From positions 4,054,422 to 4,118,421 of the forward strand of contig NC_049997.1 of NCBI RefSeq assembly GCF_000003815.2: a stretch of DNA of 64,000 nucleotides. Reading direction: 5' to 3'. Positions 16,227 to 26,583 of the stretch are shown here, one piece after another. The translations under genes were made by a program, and so were the position numbers. How positions within the stretch are numbered: the first letter of the stretch is position 1; every line of letters starts with the position of its first letter. The notes below the pieces were generated by a model that saw only the letters and a list, made by a program, of their open reading frames with translations, searched no databases and was not told the origin of the DNA. This DNA comes from Branchiostoma floridae. Lineage: Eukaryota; Chordata; Leptocardii; Amphioxiformes; Branchiostomatidae.

Positions 16227-16450
16227 AAAGATAACGTGGTTTTTCTTATAGATATTTACTAGTGGATTACTTTATACTATAATTGATAACCTGAAGTGAC
16301 AAGATCAGTCCACTACAGGAGTCCACTCCTCCCTCGACTGGAGATATGGTATGCAGGTATGCAGGTAATTTATAGGGACGTATGACTATAACTGGTAGAC
16401 CGGCATAGCAATCCACATTTTTGCTATCCTACACGAAGTAATGTTAAGGA

Positions 16451-17241
16451 GCAAAACTACCAAGGTCAAGGGCAAATTTCTCATCACACGGTTTCCAGTA
16501 ATGAAGTCACGTCGTCACTGGCTTACTAGTACCAGTGGGGAATATTTATCGTCACTAGTTTTCCAGTGATGAGAAAACTTCAGCTGGTAAACCAGTGACG
16601 ACAAATATTCCGCACTCTGTGACACCAACTGCTGGGACCCATCGGTGTTACGCTGCCGTTATTGTTTACTGAAGAAAAAGGAATCATCGTTTCAGTTGAG
16701 GGAATTTGAAAGTTAGCACTTAAAGTTAATACTATCATCGCCGCTTTTTTCCTCGGCAAATCACGGTACCACACTCCCGGAACAAATCTAACAGTAACAC
16801 GGCTATGGTGACATGTGAATTAGGCGAACTCAGCACTGGAATGTTTCAGTGCTATTAGGACGTGGTCACTGGAAGCCCAGTACGGAAATGGTTTCATCAC
16901 TTGGCGTCCAGTGCTGAAGAGTCACCGATAACTGGAAAACCCAGTAAGGAACCGGTGACCTCGATGGTTCCGCACTTGGTGCCCAGTGACAAATGACGTT
17001 CATCACTGGGCCCCGAGTGACGAGCGGAGTTCATCACTGAAAACCGAGTGACAAGACGAGGTTCATCACTGATCATGAAATTCTAGTACCAAGACAGCTT
17101 CATCACTGGAACAAAGCAATTCGTCACTGGGAAACCAGTGACGAACTTTCTTCGATGCTGGACGTCCAGTGACGCCGCCATTTTGAATATATGTTTGTCA
17201 CTGGAAGCCCAGTGAGGAACCTACGACCTTCGTATCCTTGC
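16451..17241. mobile_element. TIR element, sister of the 14889 element, TCACT words
   Basis: The left end GCAAAACTACCAAGGTCAAG and the reverse complement of the right end, GCAAGGATACGAAGGTCGTA, form imperfect terminal inverted repeats related to those at 14889-16226. The flanks (TGTTAAGGA and CATTAGGGA) agree at six of nine positions, consistent with a decayed duplication. The interior carries arrays of CATCACTGG...CCAGTGACGA words in place of most GCACT words. It encodes no protein. Confidence 0.7.
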
Positions 17242-17508
17242 CATTAGGGATAGAAACATTAAATGGAGAAAGATTATGGGAAGAAATGAAAACTGTAAAA
17301 AAAATCCCAGACTAAATAGAATCTACTATTTGCCTTCACATGAGTTAAAAAAAATGAAAGGTTGTCCTAAGAAAGTACTACACTACATTATGTTTGAAGA
17401 TACCTTTGAAGATACAATATGACATTACGTAGATTTACAAAGAATTGTCTTTTACATGATTATTAAAACAGTTTTACACTTTGCAGATCTGTCATTGATT
17501 GAGCAACC

Positions 17509-20500
17509 ATGGGGGACCAGCAGCAGTTGGAAGAGTTGTTGCCATTCCTTTCACTGACCTCACGCCCCGACGTCCGAGCGACAGCACTTCAATACCTCTT
17601 GGGCGTCACCGCATCAAAAAACAGCGCCGAATTCTTCCTCAAGAACAAAGTGTTCATCAAAAAGATCTTATCCTTAACCGAAGACAGTGAAGCAACCATC
17701 GCAAAAGATGCCTACCTGTGCCTTATTAACCTAACCGCTGATGGAAAGTTTTGTAAAGCATTATTGGAAGATTATGATCCCGTTCCTAAGTTCGTGCACA
17801 CAGTGACAGACTCAGAGAGCGAGTATGCAGACAGCGCGTGTATGATCCTGTCGAACGTTACAAGAGAGGAGTCCGGAGCAGAGCGAGTGTTGGACAGTCT
17901 GGTGAAGGGAGAAGTAGGACTGGCCAAAGTTGTGGAGGTGTTTTGTCAGGAGGGATACAACAAGAATGGGAAACAACTGCACTACATTGGACCTATGTTG
18001 TCCAATCTTACACAGGTAGGCACTATTTTTATCAATTCAACACAATACGTAACCATATGGTATGTAACCACAACGTGGTATCCAAACCTACTATAGCTGC
18101 AAGTCTCATATGTGCAAATGTACTTGTGACATGCCCAACCTGGCACTGATCCATGAAAAGTCCAATTCTTTAAATCTTTGTTACTGTGTTTTTCAGTTGC
18201 AATTTTCAGGATTTCTTCTTTGTTCATTGTGTTGCTATGGTTGCTTCAACCCAAAATATAAAAAAGTTCCAAGGGTTGTCAGGACCCCCATACAGACCTC
18301 AATTGTGCACCATACAAGTTACCTACCTCAAATTGTAGACTGTTTTCTTTACATATGTCCCATGACCGGTATGTTTGATTTATTTCCCAGCTGCGTGAAG
18401 CCCGCCAGTTTGTCCTTGACCGTGACCGCTGCGTGGTCCAGCGGCTCCTGCCCTTCACACAGTACCAGGGCTCTGTCATCAGGAGGGGGGGCATTGTGGG
18501 GGCTCTCAAGAACTGCTGCTTTGAAACAGGTATCCATGGAGCTTGTTATCATTATGGTCAAAGTTGCACAAATGATTAATTCCACATACATTTTGACATA
18601 AGGACCACCTGGCCAGTGTGACAACTTTTGGGTGGTCTCTTTAAGGAGGTTGAAAGAGTGTTAGATCATTTTCCCCATGCAATCATTAAGAATTCTGTCT
18701 AAAGTGACCACCTGTGTGCGTGTGCAGGTGCGTGGCTTAAATGTCCTAATCACCACTAAGATGTCATTTTGGAATTTGATATTCTACTTTATTCCAAAAG
18801 TTCTTCCCTTTACTTTCCAGTGCACCACGAGTGGTTACTGAGTGATGATGTGGACATCCTGCCCTTCCTGCTGCTCCCCCTAGCAGGTGATGTAATGTTT
18901 ATGCACTTTTTGATTGTATGTCCTAAATATTCTGATATGCATGATTCATTATACACAAGGCTGTCATCTTATGTACCAGGATTTATCTCAATGGACTTGA
19001 ATAGCAAATTACAAATTACATAGAAAGTACATAATGACATCATAATGACACAATCACTATGTAGTGTACATAGAAAAAAAGTTGATTGTCTAAACATTAA
19101 AAATTTTAAATTATTGTAAAAGCCCATTTTCATCCCATGCTACACACTTTTGTTTTAGGTACTGTAGGTTAGCCTTATGGAACACTGTAGTTGTATATCA
19201 GGAAATGCCATACTTTTTAACTCATACAATGTTATCCAATAATCTTATTCAACATTCAACAGTCACCATACTGTGTACAAAAGCCTCTGGTTGTCTGGAT
19301 TATACTCTAGCTTGCAAAATGGCTCAATTTACAACACTATTACAATTTGTTCGAAAACAAGTGCATTGCATTATCAAAATTCTGACATGGGGTGGTAATC
19401 AATTTCTGAATCTTTCAGGTCCTGAGGAATTTGCAGAGGATGAGATGGAGAAGCTTCCAGACGAGCTGCAATACCTGGGGGAGGACAAGCAGAGGGAGGA
19501 AGAGCCAAGCATCAGGCAGATGTTGTTAGAGACCTTACTTCAGGTGACTTCACCGGGCTAGAAATTAATAACTTGTCCCTATGGCCACTCAGTCAACGTT
19601 GCCTGTACATACCAACACTTGACAACAAATACCCTATTATCACCTAACGATCTGCGTAGCAATATGTATATATTGTAATTGTATTACTGATACATGTTGT
19701 AGCTTAATTGATGGCAACAACTACTGTTCTTACTGAACGATCTGCACTGTAGTACGTATACATTATAGTGTTCAAATGTGTTAATCGCTCTAACTAGCCT
19801 TACACAGATAACCTAGTAATATTATTTGTATCAAAGACTGACATTCTGGACCGTACGACTGCTAGTCAAGCTGTAAACACGGATCGCCTCTGTTGTCAAA
19901 GTTACCTGTATCGTTAATACTGTTATTGTATATTGTATGTTGTATTGTTACCAGGGCTAGCCCTTGATAATAGCCTCCGGCTAGTTGGATAGCCCTGGCT
20001 GTATTTCTCTTGATTATACAGCCGAATAAATCAAATCAAATCAAATCAAATCTGTAACAGATGCTTAGATGCTCCATTTCTGTAGCCCTTGGGATGACAA
20101 TTTTTCACTTGAAAACTATGGAGATTTAAGAATATTCTTGCTTTGAGTTCGAGATTAAGAATATGTAAAAATACTAAATGGTCATATAGAAGAATGACAA
20201 TTTATACAACTGAGAAGAAATCTGTGTTATTTTGTAAACTACAAAAAATTTGCTGAACTCCCTGCTTGTTTAGAGATATCAAGTCAATCGACTTGATCTC
20301 CCTACTCTAGATGTCCTCTTTTTAAAAGCAACAGTTATAGTTATACCTGTGGATAACAATGAATTTGAGTAGTTAGCAAGTGAAAGTATTGAGCCAGCGA
20401 TCCCTACAAAGGATCATTCTCAGGTTACAATGAACCAGCTTTATAACTTACGAATAATTCACCAAACTCCCTGCTTGTTCCCCAGCTGTGTGCGACTAAA

Positions 20501-23062
20501 CACGGCAGAAAGACGCTGCGAGACAAACACGTGTACTACATCCTACGAGAACTCCACACCTGGGAGTCACAACCTGAGCTTAAAGAGGCCGTGGAGAATG
20601 TGGTACAGGTGAGATTGCCTTAAGTTTTCTCATTAAACATGGCAGAAAGACACTGAGAGACAAACATATGTACTACATCCTACGGGAGCTTCACACCTGG
20701 GAGTCACAACCTGAGCTTAAAGATGCCGTGGAGAATGTGGTACAGGTAAGATTGCTCTCACTAAACACGGCAGAAAGACGCTGCGAGACAAACACGTGTA
20801 CTACATCCTGAGGGAGCTACACACCTGGGAGTCACAACCTGAGCTTAAAGAGGCCGTGGAGAATGTGGTACAGGTGAGATTGCCTTAAGTTTTCTCACTA
20901 AACACGGCAGAAAGACGCTGCGAGACAAACACGTGTACTACATCCTACGGGAGCTTCACACCTGGGAGTCACAAGATGAGCTTAAAGAGGCCGTGGAGAA
21001 CGTGGTACAGGTAAGATTGCCTTAAGTTTTCTCACTAAACACGGCAGAAAGACGCTGCGAGACAAACACGTGTACTACATCCTGAGGGAGCTACACACCT
21101 GGGAGTCACAACCTGAGCTTAAAGAGGCCGTGGAGAATGTGGTACAGGTGAGATTGCCTTAAGTTTTCTCACTAAACACGGCAGAAAGACACTGACAGAC
21201 AAACACGTGTACTACATCCTGAGGGAGCTTCACACCTGGGAGTCACAAGATGAGCTTAAAGAGCCCGTAGAGAACGTGGTACAGGTAAGATTGCTCTCAC
21301 TAAACACGGCAGAAAGACGCTGCAAGACAAACACGTGTACTACATCCTACGGAAGCTTCACACCTGGGAGTCACAACCTGAGCTTAAAGGGGCCGTGGAG
21401 AATGTGGTACAGGTAAGATTGCTCTCACTAAACACGGCAGAAAGACACTGCCAGACAAACACGTGTACTACATCCTACAGGAACTCCACACCTGGGAGTC
21501 ACAAGATGAGCTTAAAGAGGCCGTTGAGAACGTGGTACAGGTAAGATTGCTCTCACTAAACACGGCAGAAAGACGCTGCAAGACAAACACGTGTACTACA
21601 TCCTACGGAAGCTTCACACCTGGGAGTCACAACCTGAGCTTAAAGGGGCCGTGGAGAATGTGGTACAGGTAAGATTGCTCTCACTAAACACGGCAGAAAG
21701 ACACTGCCAGACAAACACGTGTACTACATCCTGCGGGAACTCCACACCTGGGAGTCACAGGATGAGCTTAAAGAGGCCGTGGAGAACGTGGTACAGGTGA
21801 GATTGCCTTAAGTTTTCTCACTAAACACGGCAGAAAGACTCTGCAAGACAAACACGTGTACTACATCCTACGGGAGCTTCACACCTGGGAGTCACAACCT
21901 GAGCTTAAAGAGCCCGTAGAGAACGTGGTACAGGTAAGATGGTCACCTACCTAGTATTGACCTTTTGTACTGGTCAGGAGAGAGGTTGGGATGTCCCTGT
22001 GGCTCAACTGGTAGCAGCCTCAGTTGAGCTCCTGGTTACGATTAGTTGGTAAACTGTGAGACCCAGGTTCAATCCTGGGAAGGGCATCTGGGTTGGGGCT
22101 GCATCTGTCTTTCTGAAGATAATGTAATTTTGATTTTTTCAATGTACTTTTATGTTCACGGTTTTCACAGTGATGACTGTAACATAAACTTATCATTACC
22201 AAGAACAAATAATACATGAGACTTTCTTCATACACACCTGCTACCACCGTGAACATTTAGTTCCAAGAACAAGTTGAATTTTCTCAGACCGTGAAAGTTT
22301 GGTACCGAGAAGACAAAGTGAATTACAGTATTTAAAATTGGGGTCCCATGTTCAAGCAGCAACCCCTCCCTATAAATATAAAGTCTCAGATTGCATGTCC
22401 TTTGCCAGTGCTGTAGCGGTTGGAAAAAAAATGGCTAAGGTCGGCGGGTTTTTGCTAGGGACCTAAAGGTAGGTCTGGTAACTGGAAACTGGATTTTTTT
22501 CTTAGGCCACACCAATTTAATTTCTTGGTTCACGGATTTTTTGATAAAAAATATGGAGCGAGAGGGCGAAATAAAAATAAAAATTGTAAAATGGTTGGGG
22601 TAAAGGTAACGGCTAATCCAAAACATAAAGAAAAAAAGTTTTCAGCTTGAAAAAAGTACAAAAACACTATTTTTGTACAGTAACAGCACCTGTACTCACA
22701 CTTTAAGGAGCTTATAATATAAAGGCCAATTTGCAACACCAGAAAGTTGGTGAATGGTTTCATTAATGGTGAAAATTTGCTGAGTGGTAATTTTTATTTT
22801 TATTTTTTTCCCCCAAAAAATAGGAGCAAGCGAATCCGTGAACCAAGAAATTAAATTGGTGTGGCCTTAGGCCTAAAGCTGTGTAAAACCAAGAACGTTA
22901 TATAAGACCTTAGGAAACCTGTTTGTTATTCTGCCTTTATTGATCCTGTTTCAGATCCTAATCTCAGACGAACCTGAGGATGTGGACAACCTGAAGGACA
23001 TGCAAATTCCAGAGGGGGTGCAGAAACAACTGGATCAGCTACAGGGGGAGGGACAGCAATAG
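17509..23062 (+). CDS. HGH1: HGH1 homologue (armadillo-like eEF2 chaperone cofactor)
   Basis: Six exons: 17509-18015, 18391-18529, 18821-18886, 19419-19543, 20486-20608, 22955-23062, all GT-AG and in phase, giving 355 residues (the human protein is about 390). The protein opens MGDQQQLEELLPFLSLTSRP and is made of helical armadillo-like repeats. Landmarks are GIVGALKNCCFE in exon 2, LPFLLLPLAGPEEFAEDEME across exons 3-4 and ETLLQLCATKHGRKTLRD across exons 4-5. HGH1 family proteins (FAM203/BRP16) bind eEF2 and bring it to the TRiC/CCT chaperonin and Hsp90 in the cytosol. An acceptor TTTGCAG at 17486 lies 22 bp before the ATG, so a non-coding leader exon is likely upstream. Ten further copies of exon 5 lie in intron 5 (see separate entry). 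Intron 4 holds a LINE tail; intron 5 also holds a SINE and a MITE. Confidence 0.93.
19560..20051 (+). mobile_element. 3' end of a non-LTR retrotransposon with (AAATC)n tail
   Basis: The segment ends CAGGGCTAGCCCTTGATAAT, a short stem-loop-like block, then GCCGAATAAATC and a pentamer run AAATC. This is the style of CR1/L2 3' untranslated ends. Only the 3' UTR is present; the left boundary is approximate. It lies in intron 4 of HGH1. Confidence 0.6.
20486..21933 (+). repeat. Eleven tandem copies of HGH1 exon 5 with their 5' splice sites
   Basis: Copy ends (last base before GT) fall at 20608, 20745, 20873, 21010, 21147, 21284, 21412, 21540, 21668, 21796 and 21933, giving spacings of only 137 or 128 bp. 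The two lengths differ by a 9-bp indel in the linker (GATTGCCTTAAGTTTTCTCAC against GATTGCTCTCAC). Only copy 1 has a normal acceptor (TTCCCCAG at 20485). Later copies lose the LCA codons and have ACTAAACACGGCAG in place of the acceptor. All copies keep the reading frame of YYILRELHTWESQ...VENVVQ free of stops and keep a GT(A/G)AG donor. Differences are mosaic (for example CAACCT against CAAGAT), as expected from unequal crossing-over or conversion. Both periods are 2 modulo 3. Confidence 0.95.
21988..22120 (+). mobile_element. tRNA-derived SINE head
   Basis: TGGCTCAACTGGTAGCAG resembles a pol III box A, and GGTTCAATCCTGG, about 55 bp on, a box B, as in tRNA-derived SINEs. No clean cloverleaf is formed, so I do not call a tRNA gene. 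It lies in HGH1 intron 5. The right boundary is uncertain. Confidence 0.65.
22505..22866. mobile_element. PIF/Harbinger-like MITE, copy 1
   Basis: The ends are GGCCACACCAATTTAATTTC and its reverse complement, continuing into TTGGTTCACGGATT. They are flanked by a 3-bp duplication TTA (22502-22504, 22867-22869). A second copy in opposite orientation is at 60220-60577, flanked by TAA. TWA duplications are characteristic of PIF/Harbinger. No coding content. Confidence 0.82.
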
Positions 23063-25729
23063 ATGGAACAACACTTCTGCCCCTGGAAAGGAAGAAAGAA
23101 ATCAAGACAAACTATGTTTGTGACTTTTCAGCCAAACAGACAGACTGATCACTTGCTTGAATCAAGCTATAAAATTATCTTTAACAGACTATTCTGAATA
23201 CTGAAATTTGTTTGTTTTTAACAGTCAAAGGTGCTTCAATGTACATAAACAATTATCTTTATCAATACAATGTATCTGTGTCCAACGAAGGACAATGGTA
23301 TGTTTTATGGAAATACTGTACTAACACAAGGGCTAAATAATTACATTATTGTCCTTTCTGGATGTCTTTATTGGCTTTTCTGGATGTTTTTATAACGATG
23401 ATCATCATTAATTTTACATTTTTATATAATGATAATGATTTGTATTACTATGCCAGCATGATTCTTGATGCAAAATGTCGGTTCAAATATGTCCTTGGCT
23501 CATGTACCAACATGCTGATGAATCTGTACCACTACAAAGAACAGGGCTGAAGAGTCACACCATGAGCATGTGATTTGGATTAAGACTTAAGGCCGCTGCA
23601 TAATAGAAAATTCCCAGAAGATTGTCTAGCCCCATTATCTACTTCAAAGAATGTTAGATATGGTCAATCATTCTATCAATTGACCATGTCAAATTTGTCA
23701 TTTTCCTTATTATGTTTTTCTTTTCTTTAACCCAGCTACATTCTTGGCTATTTCTTTGTATTCATGGAGGTAGGGGCGAATCAGGTAGAATTTTGAAGGG
23801 GCACAGAAAATGAAATTGCAAACTGAATTCGACTGATGTCATTCAGAAAATGCTTTAGTTTGTTAGTATTGTACCCAGCTACTTTCGTGATCATTTTCTG
23901 GACATGTGTCCTTGGAGACAGGGGCGAGCCAAAAATGATTGTTGTAGGGGAGAAGAAGAAAAGAAAATGAAAGAAATTGCACATTAAACTCGACTGAAAC
24001 ATTAAATAGTTTGTACAGGGCCGACAATGGAAATTATTACAGCACAAGGACAGAAAAAGATATATGCAAAGTATCAACCTGAAATTTTAACCTGTCACCC
24101 CTCCCTGCCGCCGTTCTTGGTACATCCCTGAGATATTCTAGACGAACATACGATACGGAATGTACAAGAAGACAAAGACCCTGTGACGTAATAAAAACAG
24201 ACCAGTCTACCGACCAGTAATGACGGATGGCATGACAACAGTTAGCTGTACTTGCTGATAATACAACTTTGTAACCACTTTTACCCGTAGAAGCCTTACA
24301 TTTGCCACCAAACAGGGCTTACCATTTGACATGAGAACATTTGGTGACATTCTTTGAAGGTAGGACGCCTGTCTTCAATGCTTGATTAGAAAATATTCTC
24401 TCAAAGTCGTCTTGTTTGTGATTTTCAACGGGGGTGACCGTAAACAAGAAATGCTATGAAGAGAAAAGCTTTAATTGTAACGGCATCCGCTTTTTTTTCT
24501 AATATTTGCATTTTGTAAGTTGTAAAAAAAAAAAGACGGTTACACGTCTTTGGTAAGACATTGGATTCCATGTACTATATAACGTAAGGCGTTTGAAGTC
24601 GTGTTTTTTTTAGTGAACAAAGGTTTAATCTAGATGGAGACTCTGGGTTCCATGTGAACATTAAAACACTATCGTGATGTGAGGGATTTCAAGCTGTCAC
24701 TGAATGCTTTTAAGCTACGCCACATGCTTTTTTCGTGTGACTTAAAAGCACCAGGGACAAGTCACTACATGTCACGTCATGTACTACATTTGCTCACATG
24801 GGACTTTCCGAATGTATCACATAAGACAACATTTAGTTTCCTCAAATGATTATTTCATTCTACCTTAAAGGGAATCCCCTATGTCTTGTTTCTGTGGGTG
24901 TACAATAGCTTTTGTGACAAGACAGCGGCTGGCCAATCAAAGAACAACTTGACGTTTCACTCCCCATTCTAAAGATAGCTCACTTCCTCCTTTTATGATA
25001 ATGAAGCTGTGATCACAATAGGCTTGACAACCTTGGCGCAGAGCAGTGCGAGTTGCAACACCTCTAGAAGCTGGCTCAGGTAGGTTAGCTGAATTTATGC
25101 GAACATCCAGACTACACAACTCTTAGAAAGTGTTGCAGGACTTTTAGTTGTTTCTTAAAGAGCATGCATGTACTTAAACCTATGTATAGTCAAGACAATA
25201 CACATATTGTAACAGGCGCCGTTTTCGAATGACGAAGTCCGTGTGACGCATGTCGTATTTAGGGCAGTTAAGATAATTGCACTAACCCACAATGGTAATA
25301 TGATATGTATTTTTGCTCCCTTGCAAACATATACAGCTTGTGAAAACAGTAAGTTAGATGTAGTGCATTTCTGTGCTATAATAGGTTTCGTCCTGAAGTT
25401 TAATGGGACGAAAACGTCTCACATGCAGGCCGTTTTAGCAAAGGAAGATTAAAGAGAGTTAGTCGGTGTTTATAGTATAACTTTAAGACCAAGGAGCCCT
25501 ACAAAGGCTTTCTTAAGACTCGTGCCTTTTTGTAGTGGTAGGTCTAGCAACGACTTGATCCTAAGATAATTATAACGATTAAAACACCATTCTGCAAAAC
25601 TTGTGGGGGTAAAGCCTGGTCAAACTGATGCGGCATTTGAATAGGAATGTACAAAAGAGTGGTGCAACTCTTCTTAAAACCAATGACCTGATTAGGTTTT
25701 GTTTGCTTTCCCACTGTTCAAAAGAATAT

Positions 25730-25978
25730 AAGGCCCCATTTCTACTGGACGGCGATCGTGCTGCGCTTTCACTGCGACCTATATAGGATATGTGGAATCT
25801 TTGCTTTCACACTGGGTACATTTTGTATATCATATAAAACGTAAAAGTGTGACTGAGAAGACAACAAAACACACAAAGTTCAAAAACATTTGTTTCCTTT
25901 CTATACAATTCGTTGAGCGTCAAATTTGAAGTCGCAGAGAGCGCGCGGCGAGAGCGCCGTCCTAGTAAAGAGGGGTTA
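25730..25978 (+). mobile_element. MITE, GGACGGCGATCG family, copy 2
   Basis: Starts AAGGCCCCATTTCTACTGGACGG and ends GCGCCGTCCTAGTAAAGAGGGG, forming imperfect inverted ends. It is colinear with the reverse complement of 3812-4042. Non-coding. Confidence 0.75.
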
Positions 25979-25998
25979 TAAGAAGGACTAACTGAGTC

Positions 25999-26247
25999 TA
26001 GACAGGGAGCTTTTTTTTTTTTTTTTTTAAATTTTTTTTTATTAAAAACAACAACAACAACAACAACAGTACATTTGTCAACAACTAAGACTAGATTTTG
26101 TACATTTGAGTACCATTGCACATGGAGGGATAACATATACTGGTGTGTCTGGACGAATTACATGCAGTACATGGGTAGTGGAACAGTTAGAAGAGACAAA
26201 TACATGTAGTACATCTGGGGAACCTTAAGGAATTAGACAGGGAGCTT
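25999..26247 (-). mobile_element. Young retroposed insert with poly(A) and 14-bp target duplication
   Basis: The exact repeat TAGACAGGGAGCTT (25999-26012 and 26234-26247) flanks about 220 bp whose left side is a poly(T) run. Read on the minus strand the insert ends in (GTT)n, AATAAA and a long A tail. This is the signature of LINE-mediated (target-primed) insertion. The source RNA is not recognised; it has no open frame and no pol III boxes that I can see. Confidence 0.85.
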
Positions 26248-26583
26248 ACATCAAAGGTTGGTCTAGGGCTTTCTGAGTAGGACGACGCTTTTCTGGGAAA
26301 ATTTACCAATATCCTTCGCCATTTCCTCGTCAGAGCATTCAGTTCAACCGGAAAGGTCAAATGGAATAACCGCCTGGGGGCACATGTGTAGGCTAACGTG
26401 CAGGTAGCGTCACTAGATCGATTGTCTACTGTGCCCTAAGCATTAGATGCTGCCTGCATGATTTCGCCTCCCAGTGTTTTTATACGTGCATGGTAGAGGC
26501 AGTAGCAGGAGTGTACTTTTGTACAGAGGAGTCTAAATTTGTAAACCATGTTTTCATGTCCAGCCTATCGTCAGAGAGTGAAA

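Larger units (their letters stand above)
23063..26583. other. HGH1 3' UTR and intergenic region
   Basis: The proximal part is probably the HGH1 3' UTR. A diverged pair of blocks at about 23790-23860 and 23930-24010 (AAAATGAAATTGCA and AAAATGAAAGAAATTGCAC) suggests an old duplication. A MITE (25730-25978) and a young retroposon (25999-26247) follow. The leader of the Gla-protein gene begins somewhere before 26584. No other gene was recognised. Confidence 0.5.

Noticed and set aside
14925-17220. CRISPR-like array of regularly spaced palindromic words
   Set aside because: Eukaryotic sequence, irregular spacing, words vary, no cas genes; better explained as transposon subterminal repeats.
20486-21933. 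CRISPR-like or ordinary minisatellite reading of the 128/137-bp repeats
   Set aside because: The units are copies of a coding exon with its donor site, so they are described as an exon array.
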